Part shown: positions 18,729 to 26,219 of the stretch, in pieces
Layout of the letters: every line of letters starts with the position of its first letter
How positions within the stretch are numbered: position 1 is the first letter of the stretch
NCBI RefSeq assembly: GCF_015354245.1
Contig: NZ_JADKYZ010000001.1
Location: 496,001-560,000 of the forward strand
Origin: Diaphorobacter caeni
GTDB taxonomy: Bacteria; Pseudomonadota; Gammaproteobacteria; Burkholderiales; Burkholderiaceae_C
DNA: 64,000 nt
Direction: 5' to 3'
Notes under the pieces: model-generated
Told to the model about the DNA's origin: nothing
Databases searched by the model: none
What the model saw: the letters and a program-made list of their open reading frames with translations, nothing else
Position numbers and translations under genes: made by a program

Positions 18729-18910
18729 GCAGGTCTCCTGATCGTTATGAGCAGAAGAGCATGCAAGGTCCGTACCTGCGGTAACGCTGGTGTGAGGCAA
18801 TGCACGCCTGGCATTGCCCCAGCTTGGTGCATCCGGTATGGAGTGGCCGCGTGGAGGATTGTGCGGCTGTCAGTTTGTCTTGCAGTTGTGTCGCTCAGGT
18901 GAAAGAGTTG
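18729..18910 (-). promoter_or_regulatory. Possible (divergent) cobalamin riboswitch leader
   Basis: In the minus-strand leader of the TonB receptor, CAGGAGACCTGC (18740-18729) matches the conserved 3' end of cobalamin riboswitches. About 145 nt upstream, CACAACTGCAAG resembles the CGCAACTGTAAG core, and a perfect GGCAATG/CATTGCC hairpin lies between them. The B12 box CCACTG is not matched exactly, so the element may be divergent or degenerate. A covariance-model search with the Rfam cobalamin family would decide. Confidence 0.45.
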
Positions 18911-18937
18911 CTTTCGCCTGAGCGTGAGAGGGAGGCC

Positions 18938-19297
18938 TTACAGCCGTTCCTTCACATAGCTCGGACGGTCCATGTCCACGATCTCCACGCTGAGCTGGAC
19001 CATCACGCCCGCAGGACGCGGCGTGTGCTTGCGCAGCACCACGGCAACCTGTTCGGCGAGTTCTTTCTTCGCCTCGGGCGAGCGGCCCGAGAGCAGGCGC
19101 AGCTGGGCGTGCACGAAGCCGCGATTGGCGGGCTGGTTGCCGATCTCGAAATGCTCGATGCGGTTGGTGCGACTCTTGAGGTCGGCCTCTTCCTTGATCT
19201 CAGGATGCGCGCACAGCGCGGCGTTCACGTCCTTGAGGATCTGTGCCTGCGGAAAGTCGGTGAGATTGGCGCTGTAGTCGATGACGAGATGGGGCAT
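18938..19297 (-). CDS. 5-carboxymethyl-2-hydroxymuconate isomerase-like protein
   Basis: 119 residues, usual length for the CHMI family of the tautomerase superfamily. After Met removal the N-terminus is Pro (PHLVIDYSANL), the catalytic base of the fold; the C-terminus VQLSVEIVDMDRPSYVKERL is also characteristic. In homoprotocatechuate (4-hydroxyphenylacetate) breakdown the enzyme isomerises 5-carboxymethyl-2-hydroxymuconate. No other hpa gene is nearby, so here it may be an orphan or act on another substrate. GGAG sits upstream of the start. It lies 42 bp from scpA on the same strand. Confidence 0.85.
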   Translation of the reverse strand: MPHLVIDYSANLTDFPQAQILKDVNAALCAHPEIKEEADLKSRTNRIEHFEIGNQPANRGFVHAQLRLLSGRSPEAKKELAEQVAVVLRKHTPRPAGVMVQLSVEIVDMDRPSYVKERL

Positions 19298-19339
19298 GTC
19301 GGAGGTCTCCGCAAAACGGGGGGATTGGAAAAAAACGGA

Positions 19340-20206
19340 TCAGACCGGCGTGTAGGCCAGGCGCACGTAGATCGGCGCGAAAGCCTCGGCCTGGGTGATC
19401 TCGATGAGCGTTTCCTTGGCGAGCTCGAGCATCGCGATGAAGGTCACGACCAGCACCGTGCTGCCCTTTTCAGGCTGGAACAGCTCTTCGAATTCGACGA
19501 AACGGCGGCCCTGCAGCGACTTGAGCATGTTGCTCATGTACTCGCGCACCGAGAGCTCCTCGCGCGTGATCTTGTGGTGCTGCACGAGCTTGGCGCGCTT
19601 GAGGATGTCGCGCCAGGCGTCCTGCAGATCGACCAGCTCCACATCCGGAAAGCGCGGCTGCAGGCTCTGCTCGATGTAGACCTGCGCGCGCAGAAAGTCG
19701 CGGCCGTACTGCGGCACGGCGTTGATGCGCTGGCTCGCGAGCTTCATCTGTTCGTACTCGAGCAGGCGGCGCACCAGTTCGGCGCGCGGGTCTTCGGGCT
19801 CGACTTCGCCTTCCTGCTTCTTGGGCGGCAGCAGCATGCGCGACTTGATCTCGATGAGCATCGCGGCCATCAGCAGGTACTCGGCGGCCAGCTCCAGATT
19901 GCGGCTGCGGATCTCGTCCACGTAGCTCAGGTACTGCTGCGTGACCTTGAGCATCGGAATGTCGAGGATGTTGAAGTTCTGCTTGCGGATCAGATAGAGC
20001 AGCAGATCCAGTGGGCCTTCGAAGGCCTCGAGAAAGATCTCGAGCGCATCGGGCGGAATGTACAGATCCTGCGGCAGCGCGAACAGCGGCTCGCCATAGA
20101 GGCGCGCGAGAGCGACCTGATCGATGACGTCAGGCAGGCCATCGCTGCCCGGGGGGGCGGGCGGCGCGTCGTCTTCGGTGATGGACGGGTCGTCGTGGTC
20201 GGCCAT
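19340..20206 (-). CDS. scpA: Segregation and condensation protein A
   Basis: 288 residues. ScpA is the kleisin that bridges SMC heads in the chromosome-condensing SMC-ScpAB complex. Family features: FEGPLDLLLYLIRKQNFNILDIPM near residue 65, YLLMAAMLIEIKSRMLLP near 115, and a C-terminal winged-helix part that binds the SMC head (TFIAMLELAKETLIEITQAE). The acidic Pro-rich N-terminal ~40 residues are lineage-specific. scpB and smc are not in the window. It is followed by the CHMI gene and preceded by DUF3460 by 29 bp, probably one transcript. Confidence 0.94.
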   Translation of the reverse strand: MADHDDPSITEDDAPPAPPGSDGLPDVIDQVALARLYGEPLFALPQDLYIPPDALEIFLEAFEGPLDLLLYLIRKQNFNILDIPMLKVTQQYLSYVDEIRSRNLELAAEYLLMAAMLIEIKSRMLLPPKKQEGEVEPEDPRAELVRRLLEYEQMKLASQRINAVPQYGRDFLRAQVYIEQSLQPRFPDVELVDLQDAWRDILKRAKLVQHHKITREELSVREYMSNMLKSLQGRRFVEFEELFQPEKGSTVLVVTFIAMLELAKETLIEITQAEAFAPIYVRLAYTPV

Positions 20207-20235
20207 GGCGGGCGCCGCTCAAGCGCGGCGTCGCA

Positions 20236-20439
20236 TCAGGAGTTGGTCTGATAGACGTAGGGCTTCTGGGCGACGCGACCGTCGTTGTATTCCTTCTGCA
20301 CGTCGCGGTCGACTTCCTTGTCCCACAGCAGCGAGCGGCCATGCAGTTGCTGCGCTTCCAGCTCGGGCTTCTGTTCCTTGAGCTTGTTGATGAACTGCGT
20401 GGTGTCGGATTGGTAGTCGGGGCGGCGGAAGAAGGACAT
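20236..20439 (-). CDS. DUF3460-family small protein
   Basis: 67 residues beginning MSFFRRPDYQSDTTQFINKL and ending in KPYVYQTNS, a conserved small cytosolic protein of betaproteobacteria (DUF3460) with no known function. Charged, mostly helical, no Cys and no membrane segment. A start at 20439 gives the family length; longer frames upstream are not conserved-looking. It precedes scpA, an arrangement I recall from related genomes. Confidence 0.8.
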   Translation of the reverse strand: MSFFRRPDYQSDTTQFINKLKEQKPELEAQQLHGRSLLWDKEVDRDVQKEYNDGRVAQKPYVYQTNS

Positions 20440-20819
20440 GGCTCGTTTCAGTGGCGTGCACGGGGCACGCGAAAAAGAAGAGAAAGAGAGAAAAACAGGC
20501 GGTTTGCCGCGCATTTTAGCCCTTGTGCGTCTTGAGAGCCTATTTGTGGCCCAGACGCGGGCCGGGCGCAGTCCCGACGCGGTCTTGCAGCCGCTGCCTC
20601 TGGCGGTCTGCCCCGCGTTGCCAATGCTCGCCACGGATCCAAGCGGGCGCTGCGGTTGACGTCTTGCCACCCGCCCGCCGAGATCGCCAGCAGGCTTCTT
20701 GTTTCCTCCAAGCGGTTCTTGGGATGTCATTGTATTTTCATGTAATTTTGTTAATTTTTGCATTTATTGGTGATTCCAGCCAATCCACACCACTGATTTG
20801 CCTTCAGGCAGGAGGATTC
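20440..20819. other. Divergent intergenic region with AT-rich promoter zone
   Basis: No gene seen. A purine-rich AAG/AGA tract lies at 20470-20500. The last ~90 bp before the phosphoesterase gene are markedly AT-rich (T-rich from 20728 to 20770), unlike the surrounding DNA, and probably hold its promoter. A specific -35/-10 pair is not assigned. AGGAGG at 20809-20815 is the strong ribosome-binding site for the gene at 20820. Confidence 0.5.
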
Positions 20820-23800
20820 ATGCAAAACAAACGGCGGCTTCTATGGCTTGCGGGTACGTGGGCGATCTGCGGCCTGGCCCATGCCCAGACACAGACCACG
20901 GTGCTTCAGGAGCAGAACTTCGACACGGCGGGCGTCGGCTCCACCATCGGCACCCAGCCGCCTGCGGGCTGGACGGTCAAGACCTTCTACTCCGACGGCT
21001 CGGTGGACGAAGTCAAGCCCGCCGCGGGCTACAACGCCACATGGCTGGGCTGGAGGTTCGTGACCACCGACGCCTGGAAGGCCAGCAAGTCCACCGCCGC
21101 CAGCACCAAGCGCGGCGATTTCAGCAAGGGCTCGGGCGGCATCGCGATCATCGAGTCCGACGGTCTGCGCGCCGAGAAGGTCTACAGCACCGCGCTGATC
21201 GCTCCCAGCCTCGCGGTGACGGCGGCCAAGCGCTATGTGGTCAGCTTCGACACCCACTACCGCCAGGGGCAGAGCCCGCAGACGGCGGACGTGACGATCA
21301 CATTCGACAAGGGCGATGCGGTGGTCCGGTCGTACGCGGCCGACACGCTCAACCAGAGCGCGAGCGTGGAGTTCACCGCGCCCGCCGGCGCCACCACGGC
21401 ACAGGTGAGCTGGAACTACCGCAGCACCGCCAACAACTGGTACTGGGCGCTGGACAACGTGAAGTTGCAGCGCGACGACACCCCGTCCGCCGGGCCGTTC
21501 GATCCTGCGGCGCTTCCCGCCACGAACACGAAGCCGGTGATGGCCGTCGGCCCGACGCTGCAGAACCCCGGCATGGACCACATGTCGGTGATGCTGGAAA
21601 CCGCCGAATCGACACCGACGGTCTGGGTGCGCAAGGCGGGCTCCACCGGGCCGTTCACCATCGTCAACGCGGTCAATGCCGTGGGCGATTTCAAGGACGC
21701 GAACATTTTCTTCGCCGATCTCACCGGGCTGGATTCCAACACGCTGTATGAATACGCCGTCGTCACCGGCACCAGCGTCGCGCCCAAGCTCGCGGGGCCA
21801 TACCGCTTCAAGACCTGGCCACGCGCGGGCGACAAGGTCATGAGCGCCAAATTCGCCACCGTGTCCGACACGCAGGACGGCATCGACAACCGCTTCAAGA
21901 ACATCGTCAACGGCCTGATCGCCAACGACTGCGGCGGTCAGCCCGCGCAGTGCGCCGAGGCGCTCGCGGGCTTCGTCGTGCCGGGCGATCTGGTGGCCTC
22001 GGGCAACTCGCGCACCCAGTGGGCCGCGCAGTTCTTCACGCCGCTGAGCGCGCTCTCGGCCTACGTGCCGCTGCTGCCCGCCGCGGGCAACCACGAGTAC
22101 TTCGGCGAGCAGGCCAGCGCAGGCAGCGAGAAAAGCTGGATGAAGACCTACCGCAAGTACTTCAACCGCCTTCCCTCCAACGGCTCCGAGAAGCATCCGC
22201 TGCACTGGTACTCCGTGGACTATCTGGGGCTGCGCATCGTCGCGAGCGATTTCAATCCCGCCTCCGCCATGCACAACACCGGCGGCTGGACCAACTACGA
22301 CAACGGTCGTGGTCTGTTCCGCGCGGACTACATGAAGGAGCATCTCGACTGGTTCACCGGCCTGATGAAGCGCACGCGTGAAGAGGCCAAGCCCTACGTG
22401 CTGCTGCTCAACCACCACCCTTGTCTGAGCGAGAAATGGCGGCAGGGCGAGGTGATCGCGGCCTGCGACTTCATCTCGCAGCTTGAAGACTACGGACGCA
22501 GCAGCGGCGCCATCACCGCCAACGTGAACGGGCATGTGCATTTCTACGAACGCGGCAATTCGATGGACAGCCGCCATCTCTGGCTCAACGTGGCTTCGGG
22601 CAGCGGCGGCCTTGAATCGGCCGAGCAGGACGATGACACCGACCTCGACGTGATCGCCAACACCAAGCTCGCGTTCGGCTACGGCACGCTGCGCTACAGC
22701 TTCGACGACGCTGCCGCGCCGTCGCTTGAATGGAAGCGCTACGACCTGAGCGGCACGGCCGTCAGTCCATCGGCCAACGACGCCATCCGCGTGACCAGCG
22801 AGCGCTTCGCCGCCAGTCCGCAATTGCCCGAGGCCAGCCTCGGCAAGGTCGATGCAGCCTCGGTGCAGTTGCGCTATGCGATGAGCGGCTCTCCCGCGAT
22901 CTACGAGGCGCAGTGGCAGCTCTCGAAATCGCGCAAGTTCGACGCCGGCGCGCCCGTCTACGACGTGTGGGGCAACGACACCCGCCGCGAGAACTGGACC
23001 TATCTGAACAACGCGCGCGTCAACACGCAAAAGGATGCGGACATCACCACGCTCGCGCTGGGACAGTTGCTCGCCAACCCCAAGCGCGTCTATCCGAACG
23101 TGGGCGCGGCCACCAAGCGCGGCAAGCTCAATCACGCGTTCATCGCGGGCGGCAACAGCCTGCTCGACCGCTGGAGCTGCGCCTACAAGTGGGATGAATA
23201 CGGTGACACGGGCGGTGCGGACGATCCGCGCCAGGGCGGCCGTCAGTGCTTTGCCCGCCTCACGCAGGCCAATGGCGAGAAGGGCTCGGAGCTCGATCCG
23301 TTCAACGGCAAGGCGCCCGAGGTGCTGAGTCTTGGCAACGACGAGCGCTGGTACTGGCGCGTTCGCGTGCGCGACGAAAACCTGAACTGGTCGGACTGGA
23401 GCGCGGCCGGATCATTCGAGCTCGGCAACCCCGCGCCTGAGCCGACCGATCCGGTCGACCCGGTCGATCCGGTCGATCCCGTTGATCCCGTTGATCCCGT
23501 CGATCCACCAAAGCCCCAGGTGCTGATCGACACGCAGCTCCCGTCGCCCGGCGCGGGCCTGCCCGGCGCCAGCCTCAACGTGCAATCGCTCGAGAGCTGC
23601 AAGCAGGTCACCTCGAGCGCGAGTGCCGTGCCCGCCGGTTTGCTGCCCGATGGACAGAAGGCGGCGAGCGGTCTCATCGCCTTCAGCCTGAGCGACTGCG
23701 CCACGCCGGGCTTCGAAGCCAGCATCACGCTGACTCTCCCAGCGCCACTGCCCACGGGCAGCAAGCTCATGAAGGTGTCCACCGACGCGAGCGGCAACAA

Positions 23801-24089
23801 GATCGCCACCGAGATCCCGAACGCCACCATCACCGGCAGCACCGTGAGCTACCGCGTGACCGACGGCGGCGTGCTCGACGAGGATGGCAAGGTCAACGCC
23901 GCCATCGTCGACCCGGTGCTGATCGCGAGCCCTGCCACCGTCGTGAACCCACCGGTGACGCCGCCCGTCACGCCAACGGTCCAGCCGGTTCCCGTAGGCC
24001 ACCCGCTGATGCTGGCATTGGCCGCGTTGCTGATGGGCGGATGGGGTGCATGGAGGCAGCGCCGCGACCAGCGCGCATCTCGCGCATGA
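20820..24089 (+). CDS. Exported purple-acid-phosphatase-like metallophosphoesterase with C-terminal anchor
   Basis: 1,089 residues. Signal peptide (cleavage after AHAQ), an N-terminal beta-sandwich (~25-220), a fibronectin-III-like domain (~235-330), then a calcineurin-like phosphoesterase with all metal-site blocks: SDTQDG, VPGDLVASG, AAGNHEYFG, LNHHPCLSE and GHVHFYERG. The last is the purple-acid-phosphatase variant. After another Fn3-like segment come six DPV repeats, a choice-of-anchor-U-like domain (RVTDGGVLDEDGKV, IVDP) and a C-terminal PVPVGHP-hydrophobic helix-RRDQR tail that looks like a CTERM sorting signal (IPTL/XrtH-type variant). It would hydrolyse phosphate esters outside the cytoplasm. 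No phosphate operon is adjacent. Strong ribosome-binding site AGGAGG fixes the start. Confidence 0.85.
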   Translation: MQNKRRLLWLAGTWAICGLAHAQTQTTVLQEQNFDTAGVGSTIGTQPPAGWTVKTFYSDGSVDEVKPAAGYNATWLGWRFVTTDAWKASKSTAASTKRGDFSKGSGGIAIIESDGLRAEKVYSTALIAPSLAVTAAKRYVVSFDTHYRQGQSPQTADVTITFDKGDAVVRSYAADTLNQSASVEFTAPAGATTAQVSWNYRSTANNWYWALDNVKLQRDDTPSAGPFDPAALPATNTKPVMAVGPTLQNPGMDHMSVMLETAESTPTVWVRKAGSTGPFTIVNAVNAVGDFKDANIFFADLTGLDSNTLYEYAVVTGTSVAPKLAGPYRFKTWPRAGDKVMSAKFATVSDTQDGIDNRFKNIVNGLIANDCGGQPAQCAEALAGFVVPGDLVASGNSRTQWAAQFFTPLSALSAYVPLLPAAGNHEYFGEQASAGSEKSWMKTYRKYFNRLPSNGSEKHPLHWYSVDYLGLRIVASDFNPASAMHNTGGWTNYDNGRGLFRADYMKEHLDWFTGLMKRTREEAKPYVLLLNHHPCLSEKWRQGEVIAACDFISQLEDYGRSSGAITANVNGHVHFYERGNSMDSRHLWLNVASGSGGLESAEQDDDTDLDVIANTKLAFGYGTLRYSFDDAAAPSLEWKRYDLSGTAVSPSANDAIRVTSERFAASPQLPEASLGKVDAASVQLRYAMSGSPAIYEAQWQLSKSRKFDAGAPVYDVWGNDTRRENWTYLNNARVNTQKDADITTLALGQLLANPKRVYPNVGAATKRGKLNHAFIAGGNSLLDRWSCAYKWDEYGDTGGADDPRQGGRQCFARLTQANGEKGSELDPFNGKAPEVLSLGNDERWYWRVRVRDENLNWSDWSAAGSFELGNPAPEPTDPVDPVDPVDPVDPVDPVDPPKPQVLIDTQLPSPGAGLPGASLNVQSLESCKQVTSSASAVPAGLLPDGQKAASGLIAFSLSDCATPGFEASITLTLPAPLPTGSKLMKVSTDASGNKIATEIPNATITGSTVSYRVTDGGVLDEDGKVNAAIVDPVLIASPATVVNPPVTPPVTPTVQPVPVGHPLMLALAALLMGGWGAWRQRRDQRASRA
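23448..23507 (+). repeat. Six-fold 9-bp tandem repeat (Asp-Pro-Val linker)
   Basis: Six copies of a 9-bp unit (GATCCGGTC and synonymous variants such as GATCCCGTT) encode (DPV)6 between the Fn3-like and anchor-U-like domains. Such Asp-Pro tracts act as stiff cell-surface spacers. Copies differ at wobble positions, so the array is partly diverged rather than freshly slipped. Confidence 0.85.
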
Positions 24090-24161
24090 CGAGCGCGATG
24101 ACGACATGAAGCGGGCTCGTCGAGAGCCGCTTCCCTGAGATCGTCAACACGCTCTGAGCCG

Positions 24162-24201
24162 GGGCGACTTCGCATATGCTCGAAGTCGCCCTGCATTTTT
24201 T
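24162..24201 (+). terminator. Intrinsic terminator of the phosphoesterase gene
   Basis: GGGCGACTTCG at 24162-24172 and CGAAGTCGCCC at 24181-24191 form a perfect 11-bp stem with an 8-nt loop, followed by TGCATTTTTT. A second GC-rich hairpin without T-run lies at 24108-24132. Confidence 0.88.
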
Positions 24202-24222
24202 CAAGCCAAGGCCAGACCACCC

Positions 24223-25017
24223 ATGTTGCAAGAAGACCGGTTCGCACGCATCCAATCGCTGCTCGCATCCCTTGACCGCGTGCGCACCGAACAGCTGATC
24301 CAGGACCTGCAGGTCTCGCGAGAGACCATACGCCTCGATCTGCTCGCGCTCGAATCACTCGGCCTCGTGCGCCGCGTGCATGGCGGCGTCGCGCGCGTGG
24401 CCCAGGAGGAAGAGCCTCCGTTCGTGCAGCGCCAGACCCAGCGCGTGAGCGAAAAGCGCGCCATCGCCCGCGCCGCCGTCAAGCGCCTGCACCCCGGCCA
24501 AATGGTGTTTCTGGACGCGGGCACGACCACGGGCATCTTTGCCGAAGAGCTGTGCCTGATGAAGACGCCGCTCGTGGTGGTGACCAACTCCATCGCCGCC
24601 GCGCTCAAGCTCCAGTCCGCGCAGCCTGGTGTGTCGGGATCGAACGGATCGAGCGCGCTGCGCGTGATCCTGCTCGGCGGCGACATCAATCCCGAAGTGC
24701 CCTGCACCTATGGCGAGGTCACGCTCAACGCCATCCGCAACTACCGCGCCGACGTGGCCCTGCTGTCGCCGTTTGGCATCAGCGCGGCCGACGGCGTCAC
24801 CTTCTTCGACGCCCACGAAGCCAGCGTCGCCACGGCGATGATCGAGCAGTCATCATCCTTGCAAATCCTGGCCGACTACAGCAAGGTGGGCGTGCGCGGG
24901 CGCTATGCCGTCGCAACGGCGGCGCAGACGGATGCGGTGGTGACCAATGCACACGCGGCGAATGCCGCAGCGTTGGCGGAGCTGCGGGAGGCGAGTGTCG
25001 CGGTGGTCGAGGTTTAG
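24223..25017 (+). CDS. DeoR/GlpR-family transcriptional regulator
   Basis: 264 residues. N-terminal winged helix-turn-helix (1-~57: RFARIQSLLASLDRVRTEQL, VSRETIRLDLLALESLGLVRRVHGG) and C-terminal DeoR sensor domain with the sugar-phosphate loop DAGTTTGIFAEEL and ADYSKVGVRGRY. Members usually repress a sugar- or nucleoside-catabolic operon and are released by a phosphorylated intermediate. No such operon is adjacent, so the target is unknown. It lies downstream of a strong terminator and must have its own promoter. Confidence 0.9.
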   Translation: MLQEDRFARIQSLLASLDRVRTEQLIQDLQVSRETIRLDLLALESLGLVRRVHGGVARVAQEEEPPFVQRQTQRVSEKRAIARAAVKRLHPGQMVFLDAGTTTGIFAEELCLMKTPLVVVTNSIAAALKLQSAQPGVSGSNGSSALRVILLGGDINPEVPCTYGEVTLNAIRNYRADVALLSPFGISAADGVTFFDAHEASVATAMIEQSSSLQILADYSKVGVRGRYAVATAAQTDAVVTNAHAANAAALAELREASVAVVEV

Positions 25018-25234
25018 AGGTAACGTGGAGCGACGGCGTTGGACCCATGGCAGGCCGCGCCTGTCCCGCAATCGAACCTGCTGACTGGTGAACACTGCAA
25101 ACATTCGTACGATTTGGCATCTTCGCCAACCCAAACCGCTTCTGACGCGTTAGAGTGCCGTCCTCGAGTGAGTTCACGGTGGATCACTATGATGACGAAC
25201 GCCTCTACGACAGGTTCAATCGGAAGGACATTTC

Positions 25235-25735
25235 ATGGCAATGACGCGCATGGTGCGTGCAGGTTTGGCGGCGGCTCTCGCGGTGGTCACGATGTTGGCC
25301 GGGTGTGACAACCAGCGCATCAAGGAGCTGGAGGAGGGTGTCTCCACCGAGATGGACGTGCGCGCCAAGTTCGGCGAGCCCGAGTTCGTCTGGCAGGAGC
25401 CTGATGGCTCGCGCACCTTCGAATACAACCGCCAGCCCATGGGCGCGCGCAACTACATGATCACCATCGGCACCGATGGCAAGATGAGCGCGCTGCGCCA
25501 AGTGCTTGCGCCGCACAACTTTGAAAAGATCCAGCCCGGCATGAGCCAGGAGCAGGTGCGCCGCATCCTCGGCATGCCCGCCAAGGCCGTGCCCTACAAC
25601 CTCAAGCAGACCGTCGAGTGGGACTGGAACTGGATCGACCCGCCCACACGCCAGATGCACTTTACGGTGGTGTTCGGCCCGGATTTCCGGGTGAAGAACA
25701 GCTACAGCGCCGAGAAGCTGCACGACGGTCCTTGA
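25235..25735 (+). CDS. BamE/SmpA/OmlA-like outer-membrane lipoprotein
   Basis: 166 residues. Lipoprotein signal with lipobox LAGC (Cys about 24), then two related alpha-alpha-beta segments typical of the SmpA/OmlA fold (VSTEMDVRAKFGEPEFVWQE and IQPGMSQEQVRRILGMPAK). The repeated 'G(M/V)xxxxVRxxxGxP' pattern is the BamE signature. BamE itself is shorter (about 110-130 residues), so this may be a paralogue rather than the BAM-complex subunit. GGAAGGA lies upstream of the start at 25235. Single-gene unit in a 200-bp spacer after the DeoR gene. Confidence 0.82.
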   Translation: MAMTRMVRAGLAAALAVVTMLAGCDNQRIKELEEGVSTEMDVRAKFGEPEFVWQEPDGSRTFEYNRQPMGARNYMITIGTDGKMSALRQVLAPHNFEKIQPGMSQEQVRRILGMPAKAVPYNLKQTVEWDWNWIDPPTRQMHFTVVFGPDFRVKNSYSAEKLHDGP

Positions 25736-25813
25736 TCCGGCGTCGCCTTCGGCGGCCTCCTGATCGCCAGGATGCGCCGCACCAGGCTTGGCGTTGCGAT
25801 GAAACTGGAAGCC

Positions 25814-25849
25814 GTGAACGTCGTTTGCCATTCACTGGCAACCGTTCAC
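25814..25849. terminator. Hairpin between convergent lipoprotein genes
   Basis: Nested inverted repeat: GTGAACG at 25814-25820 with CGTTCAC at 25843-25849, enclosing TTGCCA/TGGCAA (25825-25830 and 25836-25841). It has no T-run on either side, so a bidirectional terminator role is tentative. It overlaps the stop codon of the minus-strand gene. Confidence 0.4.
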
Positions 25850-26202
25850 TGCGGCGAGTTGGACCCCGCGGCGTGCGCGGGCGCTGCAGCACCCGCGCTG
25901 GCACCCGAACGGGTGGGTTGATCTGTCAACGGCGCCTCGCGCGATTCGCGGTATTTGATGGTGATCCCGCTGTTGTCCGGCTTTTCATCGTCATCATCGA
26001 GCATGGCATCGGCCGCCTTGCCCACGCCCTTGCCAACGATGCGCACGGTGCCGATGGCGGCGTCCGCCGCGAGGCCCACCACCGATCCGGCGACGCTGAC
26101 CACGGTGCAGCCGGACAGCGAGGTCAGCAGCCAAGGCGCGCCGAGGAGAAGCCACAAAAAAGCCCCGGGGCTTTTGCGGCGAAGGGGCTTGGGTGTGCTC
26201 AT
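25846..26202 (-). CDS. Small lipoprotein (NF038104-like)
   Basis: 118 residues. Lipobox LSGC near residue 32 after a hydrophobic segment, then VVSVAGSVVGLAADAAIGTVRIVGKGVGKAADAM, a Gly/Ala-rich amphipathic stretch I associate with the NF038104 lipoprotein group, and a Ser/Ala/Pro-rich tail. Function unknown; envelope location is expected. It starts 17 nt after metG and is probably cotranscribed with it. A terminator-like palindrome lies inside its signal-peptide codons. Confidence 0.75.
   Translation of the reverse strand: MSTPKPLRRKSPGAFLWLLLGAPWLLTSLSGCTVVSVAGSVVGLAADAAIGTVRIVGKGVGKAADAMLDDDDEKPDNSGITIKYRESREAPLTDQPTRSGASAGAAAPAHAAGSNSPQ
26156..26175 (-). terminator. Terminator-like palindrome inside the lipoprotein start
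   Basis: On the minus strand AAAAGCCCCGGGGCTTTTTT is a perfect palindrome ending in six T, the anatomy of an intrinsic terminator with a 4-nt loop. It lies within the first dozen codons of the lipoprotein (Lys-Ser-Pro-Gly-Ala-Phe), 45-65 nt after the metG stop. It may attenuate read-through from metG. Confidence 0.5.
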
Positions 26203-26219
26203 GAGATGAACGCGTCGGG

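Noticed and set aside
23448-23507. CRISPR-like short repeat array
   Set aside because: Repeats are contiguous 9-bp codon triplets inside a gene, with no spacers.
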